Shown: positions 31,449 through 43,000 of the stretch, piece after piece
How the letters are laid out: each line of letters starts with the position of its first letter
How positions within the stretch are numbered: the first letter of the stretch is position 1
DNA from: Tritrichomonas musculus
Taxonomy: Eukaryota > Parabasalia > Tritrichomonadida > Tritrichomonadidae
Length of the DNA: 64,000 bases
Assembly (NCBI GenBank): GCA_039105265.1
Contig: JAPFFF010000020.1
Span: forward strand, 248,001-312,000
Direction: 5' to 3'
The notes under the pieces: model-generated
The model's database searches: none
What the model was told of the DNA's origin: nothing
The model's input: only the letters and a program-made list of their open reading frames with translations
Made by a program: the position numbers and the translations under genes

Positions 31449-34400
31449 AATTCCCCAAGTGCCACCTCCAAAAGATATACCACGATACATTGACAATAAT
31501 GATAACTACTTTTTGAAGAACTTGAAGAACAACATATGGAGGAATACCACGAAAGATGATTCATTTGTGAAGATAACTTATAACGATTTCATCAAGCTCA
31601 AAGACGAACAAGAAAAAATAGTGGACGCAATTATGAAGAAACTTTATGATTCACCAGAGGAGTGGCACATCAATTTCGAACAACTTACGAACCGCGGTAG
31701 AGATTTACTATTTCCTGCTCTTCATAATTTCTTCAACACTATTGTCAAGAACTTCTCTGTCACAAATCAATACAAACTCAGATTCAGAGTTAATAATGAA
31801 TGGCGGACTTTATCTTTGACACCAGAAGCTTTTAACAAACTTATGGAAAACTTTACTAAGAAGCACTTTATATTTGACATGGATGATGTAAAACCTGAGT
31901 ACTTTTATGAGAAAGGTAGCATGGAACTCCCAGAATGGTCTCTCTTTTCTCAACTCATCTTCAGTAAAACCAAAAATGTAAAAAGTAATGCTGATCGTGG
32001 TGGTTCTTTCTTTCAATTCTTAGTCAAAGATAGCTGCCCACAAGAGATAGTAAAATACCTGACTCGTCTACAAATTTTCGACACTCTTGCCAACAGTAAA
32101 GGTAAACAACGAAAAGAACTCGATGACTGCTGCTTCATATATGCTCTTCAACAAACAGGGTGCTATGATGATGAAACACTTAATAAAATGCGACTAAGAA
32201 TCAACAACAGATATCTCTCCAATTCTGCTATCAACAATCTATGTCAAGAATTTAAGATCCACATCAGTGTTTCCTTCATTAATGAAGACGCGAATTCCAA
32301 AAACAAGAAGAAATCAATAGGAAAGAATTCATACATAGGAGTCGAGAAAGCAGAACCAAATCGTACTCACAAATTTAACATTTACGAGAAACACTACTTT
32401 ATTGAAGAGCTGACACCATTTTCTACATACTACATTTCTCATCTCGCAGAGCTTTCACCGGACAAGGCTAACATGGAGTACAACAGCAATCATTGGAGGA
32501 AGGCAAGACATTTCATTAGTTCTTCCAATTTAGTGAGGACATTGATGAAGAACAATTATTTTCGTCCATTAAATTTTGGAGACGGTTGTATTCTCAAAAC
32601 TATTTTCAATAATGATATCAAGAAGGATGTCACAGGAATTAATCTTGAATATGACGAACAATCCTGCACTCAACTTATTAAACCAAAAACAATGAATAAG
32701 AAGACAATTGAAATCAATGATAAAAAGAGTTATTGGTACTGCGATTCTGAGGCTGACACTTCTGGAGACATTCATCGCCCATACATGTTCGTTCTTTAGT
32801 CCAAAGATGGTACAATAACTAAAACATTTAAAGGAGAAAATTGTAGTGTTTCATTTCTGGATTTCCTTCCTGATTTCTCTGTAGTGTACTTTCACAATCT
32901 TGCTTACGACATTAGATTTCTTTGTTCATATGGCATAAGGAAGTCTGTCATTAAAGGAAACAAATTTATGAAAGACACAATTGTCTACAAATCTAAAACA
33001 CTCTATTTCCGTGACACACTTCCTATTCTCTCATGTAAGTTATCACAATTACCATCAATGTTTAATCTCGATAGTGGACAGAAAGAAGTTTTCCCCTACA
33101 AATATTACACCATGGAGAGACTCAAGAAGAATGTTGGCGTGATTAATGAAGCAGGAGAAAATGAAGATAAGAGATGGACCGAAGAAACAAAACAACAATT
33201 CCGCCACAACTTAGACATTATTGGCTGTCGTCTCTCTGATACCACATTTGACATGTACAAGTATGCAGAATTCTATTGCACCCAAGACGTGAACATTTTA
33301 CGACAAGGCTTTAATAAATTCAGAGATGGTTTTATAGAAGATTTCAACATAGATCCTTTCAACTTTGTCTCCATTTCTTCTCTCGCTAATGAAGTTTTCA
33401 ATAACAAAGTCTATTATGATCACGACTTATATAAATTAGGTGGTGTCCCTCGTTACTTTTGTTCACATGCTATTTACGGCGGGAGATGTATGACTGCTTA
33501 CAATAAGAAATGGCACACACAAAAGAAGTTATGCGATTTCGATGCAGTATCTTTGTATCCGTCTGCTATGGCACGCTTATATACCGTAAGTGACACTCCT
33601 AAAGTTATTGAAAAAGAGAATCTCAATATGGAATTCCTCTCTAAGCAAAGTGCTTATGTTGTCGAAATTGAGGTCACAAAAGTAAACAAACATTATCCTT
33701 TTCCATTGTTAGTTCGCAAAGTTAATGGACTGAACTTAAATGATGACAGAATAGAGAATGGAGAGCCCGTGAAGATGATCGTTGATAATATTTACCTTGA
33801 AGATCTCATTAATTTCCAGAAGATAGAGTTTACATTACTGAGAGGATACTACTGGGACGGTAAGAAAGATTACACAATTCAAAAAATCATTAGGGAAATC
33901 TTCAATAAGAGACTCGAATACAAGAAGCAAAAAAATCCATTGCAGAACTTATACAAACTTATCATGAACAGCTGCTATGGTAAAACTATTGAGAGGCCCA
34001 CAGATAAAGAGTTCAAGTATTTGTATGAGGGAGATGAATTAGAGAAGTATTGGAAGAAGAATTACATGAAGATCAAAGAAGATGTCCAACTTCATAACTC
34101 AAAACTACATGCATTAAAAGTACTCAAGCCTATAGACGATCATTTTAATTTCTCATTACTAGGCATACAAGTTCTATCCATGAGTAAGAGAATCATGAAT
34201 GAAGTTATGTGTCTGGCCTACGATATAGGATGTCACATATACTACCAAGATTGTGACTCGATGCATATAGAAGTTAATGATTTGCCAAAATTAGTTGAAT
34301 CATATAGAGAAAAATATGGTAGAGAATTAATAGGCAGCAATTTAGGACAATTCCACTCAGATTTCCCAACAATTAACAATCATGATGAGATGCCAGTTGC

Positions 34401-34818
34401 TGTTGAAAGCTATTTCCTCATGAAGAAGATGTACATTGATAAGTTACAAGATAGTACCGGTGATGTTGACTACTTTATTAGAGGCAAAGGTCTAACATTA
34501 GCGAGTATCAAGAATGCAGCAAAATCAGAGTATAACAATGATTATATGAAATTATATGGAGAAATTTATAATGGAAAAGCACAAATGTTCGATCTTACTA
34601 AAGGTCAACCATGTTTCAAATTTAATTCCAACATGACAATCTCAACTTTGAACAAATTTGCGAGAACAATAAAGGTTAAATATGAAGAAGGCAAACGTGA
34701 AAACTATTTTCTTTCACATCAATGAGCATCAAAAATAAAGAGCACAGATGATTATCACTAAAAAAAGTTCACCATATTTTTCTTTTCATTCTTGGAGGCA
34801 TGAGGAGAGCAATGTTTT

Positions 34819-35949
34819 TTAACCATACATCTTCTTTAATCTATATCTCGGTACTACTTGCTCATTATTTTTATCATCTCTCACTCTATACAAACCATCT
34901 TCATAACCAACAACAAAATGTTCTCCAGGCTGTATAACCCTTCTTCTTTTCATCATTGTATCTTTAGGATTGTAGACCTTTACATTAGTCCCATTTTCTA
35001 ATTTCCAATCTTTTCTGTTCATAATTTCATAGTTCTCTTGTACGATCTTCCTTACTATGAATTCTTCTAGGTCCGCATCATCTTGCACCATCTTTGGAGT
35101 TACATCAAATCCTGCATACTTAGATAGAGTTTTGTGTGGGCTATTGTTGTACTGCCAAACTATTTCACTCATAATGTTCGGCGTAATTCTTTCTACTTTC
35201 ATTAAGTAAGCCATATCACGAATAGTACGTATAACTCTATCTATGATTCCAAATGATGAATGCAAAGGTTCTGTATGCCCTCCCACTTTTTGTCTTCTCA
35301 CTTTTTCAAACTTAATTCTTTGTGGGAAATCATGGTAAACATTTATAGCCTCCTCAGAGAAGAAAGCTTTTTCTGCATCCCCTATTAACTTTTCCACATA
35401 TAGATTATCAAAGTCTACCATATCACCAAGAGCATTAATAAATACCTGCGCTGATTTGATTTCCCTAGTTATGACTCTATTACCGTTATTCACTACTACA
35501 TTCACAGATCTAGCAAATAAGTAACGAGTATTAATGTTGATAGCAATAAGGTACACAATATCCTGAGTCTGCATCAAGTCTATCAAGTATGTATATCTAC
35601 TAGTGACAGAGTGCAGTTGAAACTTTTTGATGTTCTCCTTTAATGGAAAATTATTACTGTGGATCTCTTCAGTGTTCTTCCTAAGTCTACTCTCTAATTC
35701 TTGTAACCTTGCTACCTTATTTTTGGACTTGAATCCTATGAGGTTATTAATAGGTGGCTCCACTAATAAATCACCATATTTTCTGATATACCTTTTCTCA
35801 TATTCTTTATACCAATTATCTAGCTTCCTCTTTGTGGGCCTAAAGTTTTGCATAAGTAAGTTAAATTCGTTGTAGGTAAGCTTTTTAGGGTTTTCATTTA
35901 CGAGCTGCTCTATTCTCACACCTTCAAATGCTGACGAAAACACATTCAT
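34819..35949 (-). CDS. Maverick DDE integrase, element C
   Basis: Retroviral-type (rve, c-integrase) integrase that inserts the element's linear DNA. With ATG 35949 (MNVFSSAFEGVRIE) it has 376 residues; a reading 14 codons longer overlaps the divergent small gene and is less likely. DDE residues are in YLIDLMQ (Asp 124), LIGDAEKAF (Asp 191) and HTEPLHS (Glu 227). The GIIDRVIRTIRD and YNNSPHKTL signatures match GIINRFMRTIRD and YNNSPHRSL of the B enzyme. The carboxyl end has a small SH3-like basic part (YEDGLYRVRDDKN), without the chromo-like tail seen in B. The frame looks whole. Confidence 0.93.
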   Translation of the reverse strand: MNVFSSAFEGVRIEQLVNENPKKLTYNEFNLLMQNFRPTKRKLDNWYKEYEKRYIRKYGDLLVEPPINNLIGFKSKNKVARLQELESRLRKNTEEIHSNNFPLKENIKKFQLHSVTSRYTYLIDLMQTQDIVYLIAININTRYLFARSVNVVVNNGNRVITREIKSAQVFINALGDMVDFDNLYVEKLIGDAEKAFFSEEAINVYHDFPQRIKFEKVRRQKVGGHTEPLHSSFGIIDRVIRTIRDMAYLMKVERITPNIMSEIVWQYNNSPHKTLSKYAGFDVTPKMVQDDADLEEFIVRKIVQENYEIMNRKDWKLENGTNVKVYNPKDTMMKRRRVIQPGEHFVVGYEDGLYRVRDDKNNEQVVPRYRLKKMYG

Positions 35950-35969
35950 ACTTTTTATTTCAACTAAAA

Positions 35970-36200
35970 ATGTCAATAACGTTACCCCCACTTAGAAGAC
36001 CACATCAGAGAAGTACATTTGCAACTCAAACATTAAAGCAGATCAACAGTAGACTTCAATATTACAGACGAGTTCTAAACACACCTATGCCCGAAGATGA
36101 GAAAGGAATTATGAAAAGACAGAAATTACAAGCCAAATATGACAGAGATATGAAAGTTAGAAGATTATTAAACCGAGCAATTTCTAATTATTATTCATGA
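35970..36200 (+). CDS. Small basic protein of element C, 76 aa
   Basis: ATG 35970, divergent from the integrase with a gap of about 20 bases. The product is highly basic (RRPHQRS, MKRQKLQAKYDRDMKVRRLLNR) and helical. A DNA-binding or core protein is possible from charge. No family is recognised. It is followed at 28 bases by the DVGC-family gene on the same strand. Confidence 0.5.
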   Translation: MSITLPPLRRPHQRSTFATQTLKQINSRLQYYRRVLNTPMPEDEKGIMKRQKLQAKYDRDMKVRRLLNRAISNYYS

Positions 36201-36227
36201 GCATTTTTGTTTCTTGTTGATTATTAA

Positions 36228-36779
36228 ATGTCTAACACTCTTCGCCAAGCTAGAATTTTATCAAGTGAGAATGACGCTAGTGTAAAACAAGAGCAGAACA
36301 CAAATGTTAACATAAAAATAACTCCTAACAAAAATCCAGCACAAGTTACATATCCTCAAGTGTCTCCAGTAAATTTTACTTCACAGACGACACCATCAGC
36401 ATTTCCATCAGTACAACCAACAAGCAGAGGTATAGCAGATTTGGGCACTGAACTTGATTCACTTGAGAAGAAAAACAAATTTCTAGAAATGCTGGTTGCC
36501 ATGTATGAAACAAATCCTCTGAAAATCAATAGTTATGTAGTTTGTGATAGTAAATTGCTGATGAACATGATTAAACTTTTAACAGATGCCGACAAAATAG
36601 AGTTAGTATTAGATGAGTCAGATGTTGGGTGTGGGTGTAGTGGTGCCAATAGTAAGTTCATCAAGATCGACAAAATTCTGGTATACAAAAATAACAAAGC
36701 TGAAGATCTAAAGTATGGTTATAACGAAATCTATACACAATTTATAAGATATGGTGTGAGCTTGAAGATTGTAGTGTAA
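36228..36779 (+). CDS. DVGC-motif Maverick protein of element C, 183 aa
   Basis: The amino half is Asn/Ser/Thr/Pro-rich and disordered; the carboxyl half is folded. It keeps the DVGC motif (SDVGCGCSGANSKF), a KIDKILVYK strand and YNEIYTQF. These line up with DVGC, KIDAIKIIK and YNKEYNEL of the 174-residue proteins in A and B, with low identity elsewhere. Both families place a disordered Ser-rich leader before it. The function is unknown, but conservation between lineages suggests a core element protein. Confidence 0.65.
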   Translation: MSNTLRQARILSSENDASVKQEQNTNVNIKITPNKNPAQVTYPQVSPVNFTSQTTPSAFPSVQPTSRGIADLGTELDSLEKKNKFLEMLVAMYETNPLKINSYVVCDSKLLMNMIKLLTDADKIELVLDESDVGCGCSGANSKFIKIDKILVYKNNKAEDLKYGYNEIYTQFIRYGVSLKIVV

Positions 36780-36796
36780 GCATGAATGAATGACCC

Positions 36797-38905
36797 TCAC
36801 GATTTAAATAATGCTAGTGTATGTTCATTTATTTTTGCACTTACTTTTCCAACTATTGATTGCTGAATGCGTAAAGTCATAGCATAATCCTCATCTAAGA
36901 TCCTGCCATCATACAACAGCACATCTCCTACAGCATAAATGTTAGCATCGTCAACATAGAAAAGGTAGTCTCCATGTGTAGCAAAAGTTATATTACCGTT
37001 TTCTTCATCCACCTTAGTAACAACACCAACAAACTCTTTCCATGATCCATCTATAACTACAGAACATATACAATCAGTACTGTCTGTCGCTGATGATGAA
37101 ATCCAAACACCATTCTCTCTCTTGTACACATGTCCTGACATAAACACTGGTTTTCCAACTTTGAAGTCAGATATTTCTTCCCCAGCTTCTATAGGTGCGA
37201 GATGTGTAATAGTAATGCTGTTTGCTATTGTTCCTGTTATTGTTCCTGATACAGATAAATTACCACCAATATTTAAATTACTATATAGTGTAGTATTTGT
37301 ATCTTTAAAACTTTTTCTAGTAACATTTAAAAGTTGTCCATGATCAACATTTATATTAAATTGACCATAACTTCCTTCTGTATTATAAAAGTATGAGAAT
37401 TCTGCATTTTTCTCCTCAGTTTCACCAAAAACTATATATTTACCCTTATTATTTTCATAACAAGCATTAATAACCGTATTATACGGCGGGTGTATATTTA
37501 TTGTACCATTTATAGTTGAATTCCCAGTAGTTTTCACATATTTTTCATTTGCTGTGACTTCTGTAAGCAAAGGTTTCTTATCCTCATGATTACATGGATT
37601 TGTTAATAAAGTTCGTTTGTAATCTATATCATAACTAAGAATATTGCTGTTATTTATATCAGTTATTGAAAAACCACAGTGTGTAGCTCCAAAACTAACT
37701 TCATTATAAGAAGAAGTATAATTCACAATCTTTAAAGCTGGATCTCCATAATGTGATTGTAGAGACACATGTTTACTATTATCTGTGTTCGCCATCACGA
37801 TAGAATTCTTTGCTTCGTCATACTTAAATAATTTATCTTTTGTTAGTTCTTCTACTAATTTTACAGTAGGCACAGCAACATCATTTGTGGTAGAACTTTC
37901 ATCATAACTTGTACTAGTAACTAAGTTTTCACTTGTAAGAAAAGGATTTTCATTAGAATTATATGCATTTCGAATATATGTTTTATCTTTTGTACAATTA
38001 TAATATAAAAATTTATTGTCATTACATGTTAAATCAGCACCGAAATAACTAGATTTAATAGTAGTTACACATTTTGTAGAAGCCATATTTTCGAGTGTTA
38101 TACTTGGAGCATATGATTTTATATATATATTTACATTTCCTGATGTAAGATTGTAACCATCTTGTGTCCAAGGACAAACTACATCTTCACTTCCTCCACT
38201 TATAAGATTCTCCACAAGTGCTATAGAAGGAATATCAGTATCATTTGTGGTAGAATCTTTATTATAATTTTGTGAATTTATAACAGTAGGAATATCAGTT
38301 TTGAGTGCATATGGTGTGAGATCAGGTATGGTAGGTATCTCTTCTTTCTTAGCATATGGAGTAAGATCTGGTAGTTCAGTTTTGAGTGCATATGGTTCTA
38401 GATCAACAGTAGGAATATCAGTTTTGAGTGCATACTTCTCTTCAGCAACTTCTTTGGTCTCATACTTATTAAACTCATACGCTAGTTCATCTTCGTCTAC
38501 AAATTTCTCTTCTACTTGTGCTGCGGTATAATGATCTTCTGCTAATTCAGTTTTTAGAACATATGGACTCAAATCTACTGTAACAATTTCATCTTTCTTC
38601 ACATATGGAGTAAGGTCTGGTATTTCATCTTTCTTGGCATATATAGTCATGTCTTTATTTTCAACAGCTGCGATTCTCTCTTCATGATTTACAAGCTGTG
38701 ATTTTATAGAAATTCCTCCAAGAATCATATCTCCATCAACAATAACATCATCTTTAACATATATAGATTCATAGTCAGTGTTGTTGTTTCCAGAATTGCT
38801 ACATACAAAGGCACCATCCTCAACATTTTTCTTTGTTAGTATTCCCGTCATTTGATATAAAAAGAAAAGTCCAACAACAACAATACTCAGAGTAGTGACA
38901 GTCAA
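36797..38905 (-). CDS. Tail-fibre-like membrane protein of element C, 702 aa
   Basis: 702 residues. A membrane anchor sits at the start (LSIVVVGLFFLYQMTG). Then come fibre repeats of the DLTPYVKKDEI / DLSPYVLKTEL / EEKYALKTDIP type (residues ~90-215), as in phage and large-virus tail fibres. A beta-rich shaft with two related segments follows (ESSTTNDVAVPTVKLVEEL and DSTTNDTDIPSIALVENL). The end region (VGDVLLYDGRILDEDYAM) is typical of fibre heads. The same fibre-repeat style ends the giant proteins of A and B, so it is the probable attachment protein of C. It looks whole. Confidence 0.65.
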   Translation of the reverse strand: MTVTTLSIVVVGLFFLYQMTGILTKKNVEDGAFVCSNSGNNNTDYESIYVKDDVIVDGDMILGGISIKSQLVNHEERIAAVENKDMTIYAKKDEIPDLTPYVKKDEIVTVDLSPYVLKTELAEDHYTAAQVEEKFVDEDELAYEFNKYETKEVAEEKYALKTDIPTVDLEPYALKTELPDLTPYAKKEEIPTIPDLTPYALKTDIPTVINSQNYNKDSTTNDTDIPSIALVENLISGGSEDVVCPWTQDGYNLTSGNVNIYIKSYAPSITLENMASTKCVTTIKSSYFGADLTCNDNKFLYYNCTKDKTYIRNAYNSNENPFLTSENLVTSTSYDESSTTNDVAVPTVKLVEELTKDKLFKYDEAKNSIVMANTDNSKHVSLQSHYGDPALKIVNYTSSYNEVSFGATHCGFSITDINNSNILSYDIDYKRTLLTNPCNHEDKKPLLTEVTANEKYVKTTGNSTINGTINIHPPYNTVINACYENNKGKYIVFGETEEKNAEFSYFYNTEGSYGQFNINVDHGQLLNVTRKSFKDTNTTLYSNLNIGGNLSVSGTITGTIANSITITHLAPIEAGEEISDFKVGKPVFMSGHVYKRENGVWISSSATDSTDCICSVVIDGSWKEFVGVVTKVDEENGNITFATHGDYLFYVDDANIYAVGDVLLYDGRILDEDYAMTLRIQQSIVGKVSAKINEHTLALFKS

Positions 38906-38937
38906 AAATGATACTTACAATAGCAACTTACATGAAT

Positions 38938-38974
38938 GGTATTCTCATTTCTGATTTTCATCAATGATACTTAC
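38938..38974 (-). repeat. 37-bp inverted copy of the 28-bp repeat family
   Basis: Reads as the reverse complement of 39163-39199 with about three mismatches. It can pair with units of the tandem array to its right, giving a possible hairpin between the fibre gene and the next gene. Confidence 0.7.
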
Positions 38975-39154
38975 AATATTGAAACCTACATGTGATATTC
39001 TATTCCAGACTTCCGAGAAACTACTCTCACTATCAAATGACCTCATTTAATACTCCTACCGCATACTGATTTTTGATATTTACACTACTAACTCGGAAGG
39101 TTTGTCAAGAATAACAAAACAGAAATTTGATAAGTAGAGTAACAATTATGAAAA

Positions 39155-39378
39155 TCAGTAGTGTAGGTAGCATTGATGAAAATCAGAAATGAGAATAGCA
39201 ATTATGAAAATCAGAAATGAGAGTATCAGAGATGAAGATCAGAAATGAGAATAACAAAAATAGATGTCAGTATTGCAGGTATCATGTGCGAAAATCAGTA
39301 TTGCAGGTATCATTGATGAAAGTCAGTATTGCAGGTATCATGTGTGAAAGTCAGTATTGTTTCGCTCTCTTTCCCAGT
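39155..39378 (+). repeat. 28-bp tandem array, eight units
   Basis: TCAG anchors fall exactly every 28 bases at 39155, 39183, 39211, 39239, 39267, 39295, 39323 and 39351. Two variants alternate in blocks: TCAGAAATGAGAAT... and TCAGTATTGCAGGTATCAT. It lies in the non-coding gap between the fibre gene and the gene cut by element B, and runs to the stop codon of the latter. Confidence 0.85.
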
Positions 39379-39680
39379 TCAATATTCTAATTTCAGAAAT
39401 AGTGTAAAGTTATCTGGCTCAATAATGTTACCATTCGTGTCTGTAAACCATACTTTAAACTGTTTTTTCGTACCTACAAATTCATATTTTCTATTATCAT
39501 CAGGAGGTACAACATTAGCATACCATACTAGAGAATCACAATACTCATCTCTCTGTATAAAGCTACAGTGAATTTCAGTTTCGCCATCAAGATATCCTTT
39601 ACAAGTTGCACGACAGTATTGAAAGGAAATATATCTTTTGTTTAAGCTGCTTGTAAATTCTGATGGTAAATTATTGATGT
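39379..39680 (-). pseudogene. Piece of a beta-rich gene of element C, cut by element B
   Basis: Open minus-strand frame from the B insertion point to TGA at 39379-39381. It has four cysteines in the first third (QYCRATCKGYLDG; EIHCSFIQ) and ends QFKVWFTDTNGN...FTLFLKLEY. That ending resembles the end of the 333-residue protein of B (RFWIDFYSDV...SFVIEMQFLQY), suggesting a minor-capsid-like beta protein. The frame is interrupted by Maverick B; the other small piece is at 63267-63302. It is described as a fossil; the pieces are not joined. Confidence 0.65.
39676..39680. repeat. Target-site repeat GATGT, left copy, element B
   Basis: GATGT immediately precedes the AGTAGTATAT terminus and recurs at 63267-63271 directly after ACTACT. 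If the outermost base of each terminus is instead assigned to the flank, the match extends to TGATGTA. This marks B as an insertion, not a rearranged block. Confidence 0.88.
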
Positions 39681-40041
39681 AGTAGTATATACTAGTCGGT
39701 TTCCGGTGGGGTATACACCCACACCGTCAACACGAACTAGTTTAAAAAAAAAAGAAAAAAAAAAAAAAAAAGAACAAGAAAAAAAAAAAGATGGATCAAA
39801 AAAGAAAAATATTTTTGTTCTCACTACTGCCCACTATCTATGAAACGGCACATGTACCCCATCCCCACTGCCCACTATCTATGAAACGGCACATGTACCC
39901 CATCCCTACCGCCCATCAATGAAACGACACAGGTACCCCACCCAACAACCGCCCATCAATGAAACGACACAGGTACCTCATCCCACAACCGCCCATCTAT
40001 GAAACAGCACAGGTACCAGCCCCGAGAATCTCGTACCTACT
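39681..40041 (-). repeat. Left terminal inverted repeat of element B with five-unit minisatellite
   Basis: The outer end AGTAGTATATACTAGTCGG is followed by the GTGGGGTATACACCC block, A-rich runs, then five ~40-bp units around ATGAAACGGCACATGTACC. It ends at the inner edge GAGAATCTCGTACC. It mirrors 62874-63266 and 16939-17294. Confidence 0.94.
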
Positions 40042-43000
40042 TTATTTCGATTCAAGAGCAGCTAACCTAGCTTCCAATGCTGCTATCTTATTTTGTAGTT
40101 CTAAAATTTGACTATTAAGTGCTATTGTATCATGTTGTTCACCAATATCAGCAATCATATTACTATATGAGGTAGGCTTTGTTACATTATTGAGTTTAAC
40201 ATTGAACTCTCCATAATGGTTGTCCTCCCATGTTATTGCATACTCATGACCATTAATGTTATACATCATAGTGTGAACATCTCCTGATATGGAAGTAGTT
40301 CTAAATATGAAATCAAAGCATTCTGTATAGTCTGCAAAGCTGGCATTAAATTTAATATGAGCTCCTTCATTGAATGGTAATATTTTTGGGGCACCATTAT
40401 AAGCCATCTTCCCAACAGTTAATGTTGTCTTATCTGTAGAGCAATATGATAAGTCATTATATGCTCTAATGTCACTCTTCAACGCATAATCAGTTAAATC
40501 AATGTCAGCAACCGCGTCATCAACACATTTATGTACGAACGCTGATGTTGCTAGTGAAGTATCGTTGTTTACAGTTTCGGTACTCAACGCGAGATCGTTG
40601 ACATATCTATTTGAATCGTTAGTGAACCTGAGTTGCTCAGCATAGAACTTACATCGAACGTAATCACCGTTCTTCGGTCTTATCACATTACCACCCGATT
40701 GATACCAGAACTGTGCGTTATTGATGCAATTAACGGTGTTCAACGCTGATAGAATATTATTATCAGTGAATTCAGTAGTAGTTGTGTCTGTACTCGAAAT
40801 TATACTATCTTGATGAACGTACTTAGTATCACATTCACTCATTGTTAAATAATCACTAAGATCAACCTCTGCTGTTATATCACTCTTCATCGCGAACTTA
40901 CTATCACAATCATTCTTATCATAGTACCCATCTTCGATATACTGTTGTAAATTATGCACCATAGATTTCGTTGCGGATTCACTCTTAACTGTATCCAACG
41001 CTTCATTTACTTCATCTACAGTTGGGAATTCATTTAAAGTCGTAGCTAGAGCTGTATCATTTTTTTCTATCTGCTCGTTTAATGTATCTATCTTCTTATG
41101 TAATGCATCTATATCACAAGTATATGCTAAATCCTTAACCTCAAATGACATTCTCCTAATAGAACTATTTTCTTTAATGGCTATACCAGTAACTCTTACT
41201 TGCTGTGGGTTGGCTATAACTATTGTCTTGCCATTTAAGGTGCATGTTGGGAAGTAATCACTGCCCTCATATTGACTAATAGTACCACCTGCAATAGTAA
41301 TAGTTATTATACACTCCTCATAGTCGATGTCATTAAACTCACTAACCTTCATAACCATTAGTCTTGCCTTAATAGTACCATCTGTAATAACATCTTCAGC
41401 TTCAAGGTGTACTTCCTTATTAACAATACTACCTACTATATCAATAGTATCATCTCTTACTAAATCATTCTTATCAATATAGTTATTATTTTCTACTTCC
41501 TCATTAACCTCATTTATTTTATCAGCTAATAGCCTAAATGCAGGTTTTAATGATTCCCTGAAGTGGTTGCATAAATCAATAGCATCTCGATATGTTGTTA
41601 TCGTCTTTGAAATGTCTTCAGTTTCATCAGTATATTCAACAACTACCTTTTCTGCATCACACCAATCAATAATAGGTGTTAAATCAGTTGTAGTTGACCT
41701 TCCTATTTTTAATGGAGGTAGGTTGCTTCCATCACCTAGATGATACAAAGCTTGTTCACCTTGTGATACACCTTCAATAGTAGCATCTATACCAGCCTTT
41801 GTAAATGTGAACCCTGTTCGAAACAATGTAAGACCAACATTAGCTATACTACCTGCAGTTCCTATAACTCCAAATGCTAGTGCTACATTTGATACTATTC
41901 TAACCTGGTCTATGTCTTCTTGTAAATGTTTAGTAATCCTTTTAGTCTCTCCCATTTCTGCATTTAACACATTTACTTTCGAGGTTATGTCCTTAACATC
42001 ATAACTAACTACATCAAAATTATTGGTTAACATATTTAAATCACTCCTCATGGTAGTAATATTATCAGCTGTTATAATCTTCGAACTAGTAATATTGTAG
42101 TCTGTATATAAGGTAGTAGCTGCATTAGGATTTGGTGTTATTTCATAAAACTGTTGGTCTATTATGTACTTAAATGCATTAGTTGATGAATCCCAATTAA
42201 TCTCATCAATCGGGTCTGTATAATCCTTCCTCAAATATAATTTTATGTCTCTGGTTTCACCAACATCTAAGCAAAAGCCCCAATCATAACTAATTGTCTC
42301 AATAGTATCTAGGATTGGGATGACGTCGAGTAACCACTTATCAGTCTTTTTAATCACATTATCAACTTTGAATGATAACCTTGTTGCTCTAGATGATTCA
42401 CCAACATATATATCTAAATATATCTTCTCAAACATATCTGTTCTATCCATAACATTAGGAGCCATCTCAAAGTAATAAATAACTGCTCCATAGTAACCTG
42501 GATGTAAAGCATTATCAATGCCACCATAAAATGACCTATCATAATTAGTATATGTTAGGTTCCATTCATCCTCATCATGTATCTTTCCATCATTCATCTC
42601 AATACTTATCTTATGTTTGTAGTTCTTCAATAATGAGAACATTAAGCCATTCTCTTCATCAGTCTGTATCAATTTATCATGCAAGTCTGTTTTCTTAATC
42701 GTAACCCAGCTACCGTAGCAACCATCTGTTTTCCTACCAGGTCGAATATTCCATTTATTAATGACTTTCCCATTAAGATGACCTTTCGCATTATCTCCTG
42801 ACCAATACCCCTTATTCTCAAGACTTTTATCAGTATTCCATTGTAGGTTCCATGTATTGCCAAAACAATGTTCCTTGAAGACAAAGTTTAATTTATCAGG
42901 TATTTCATAGTTATCAGGTACTTCATATACCATCTTATAATATTCGTCCTCTCCTATTGTTTCTTCTGTGATGATAGATGGTTTATAAAAGTAGTGAACA

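Larger units (their letters stand above)
30400..34725 (+). pseudogene. Protein-primed DNA polymerase B of element C, split by a mini-element and broken
   Basis: Pieces of a pPolB diverged from that of A and B. Visible parts are a region with DDCCFIYALQQTGCYDDE that parallels DNCFVYACIQSGVFTDDE in A, Exo I (CDSEAD), Exo II (YFHNLAYDIR), motif A (DFDAVSLYPSAM), motif B (KLIMNSCYGKT) and motif C (YQDCDSMH). The short frame from ATG 30400 runs up to the left edge of the 787-bp mini-element and is probably the amino-terminal part. The rest continues on the other side. Besides this insertion it has about one break. It is treated as a fossil copy. Confidence 0.85.
30400..39680 (+). mobile_element. 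Maverick/Polinton element C, left segment (interrupted by element B)
   Basis: A Maverick lineage clearly different from A and B. Its polymerase, integrase and DVGC-family protein are related to theirs only at motif level. Visible parts are pPolB, DDE integrase, small proteins, a fibre-like gene and a piece of a beta-rich gene. Element B inserted at 39680, and C resumes at 63267. A 787-bp mini-element sits in its polymerase gene. It looks broken: two insertions plus about one further break in the polymerase. It is older than A and B. The left end is not defined; the right end is outside the window. Confidence 0.8.
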
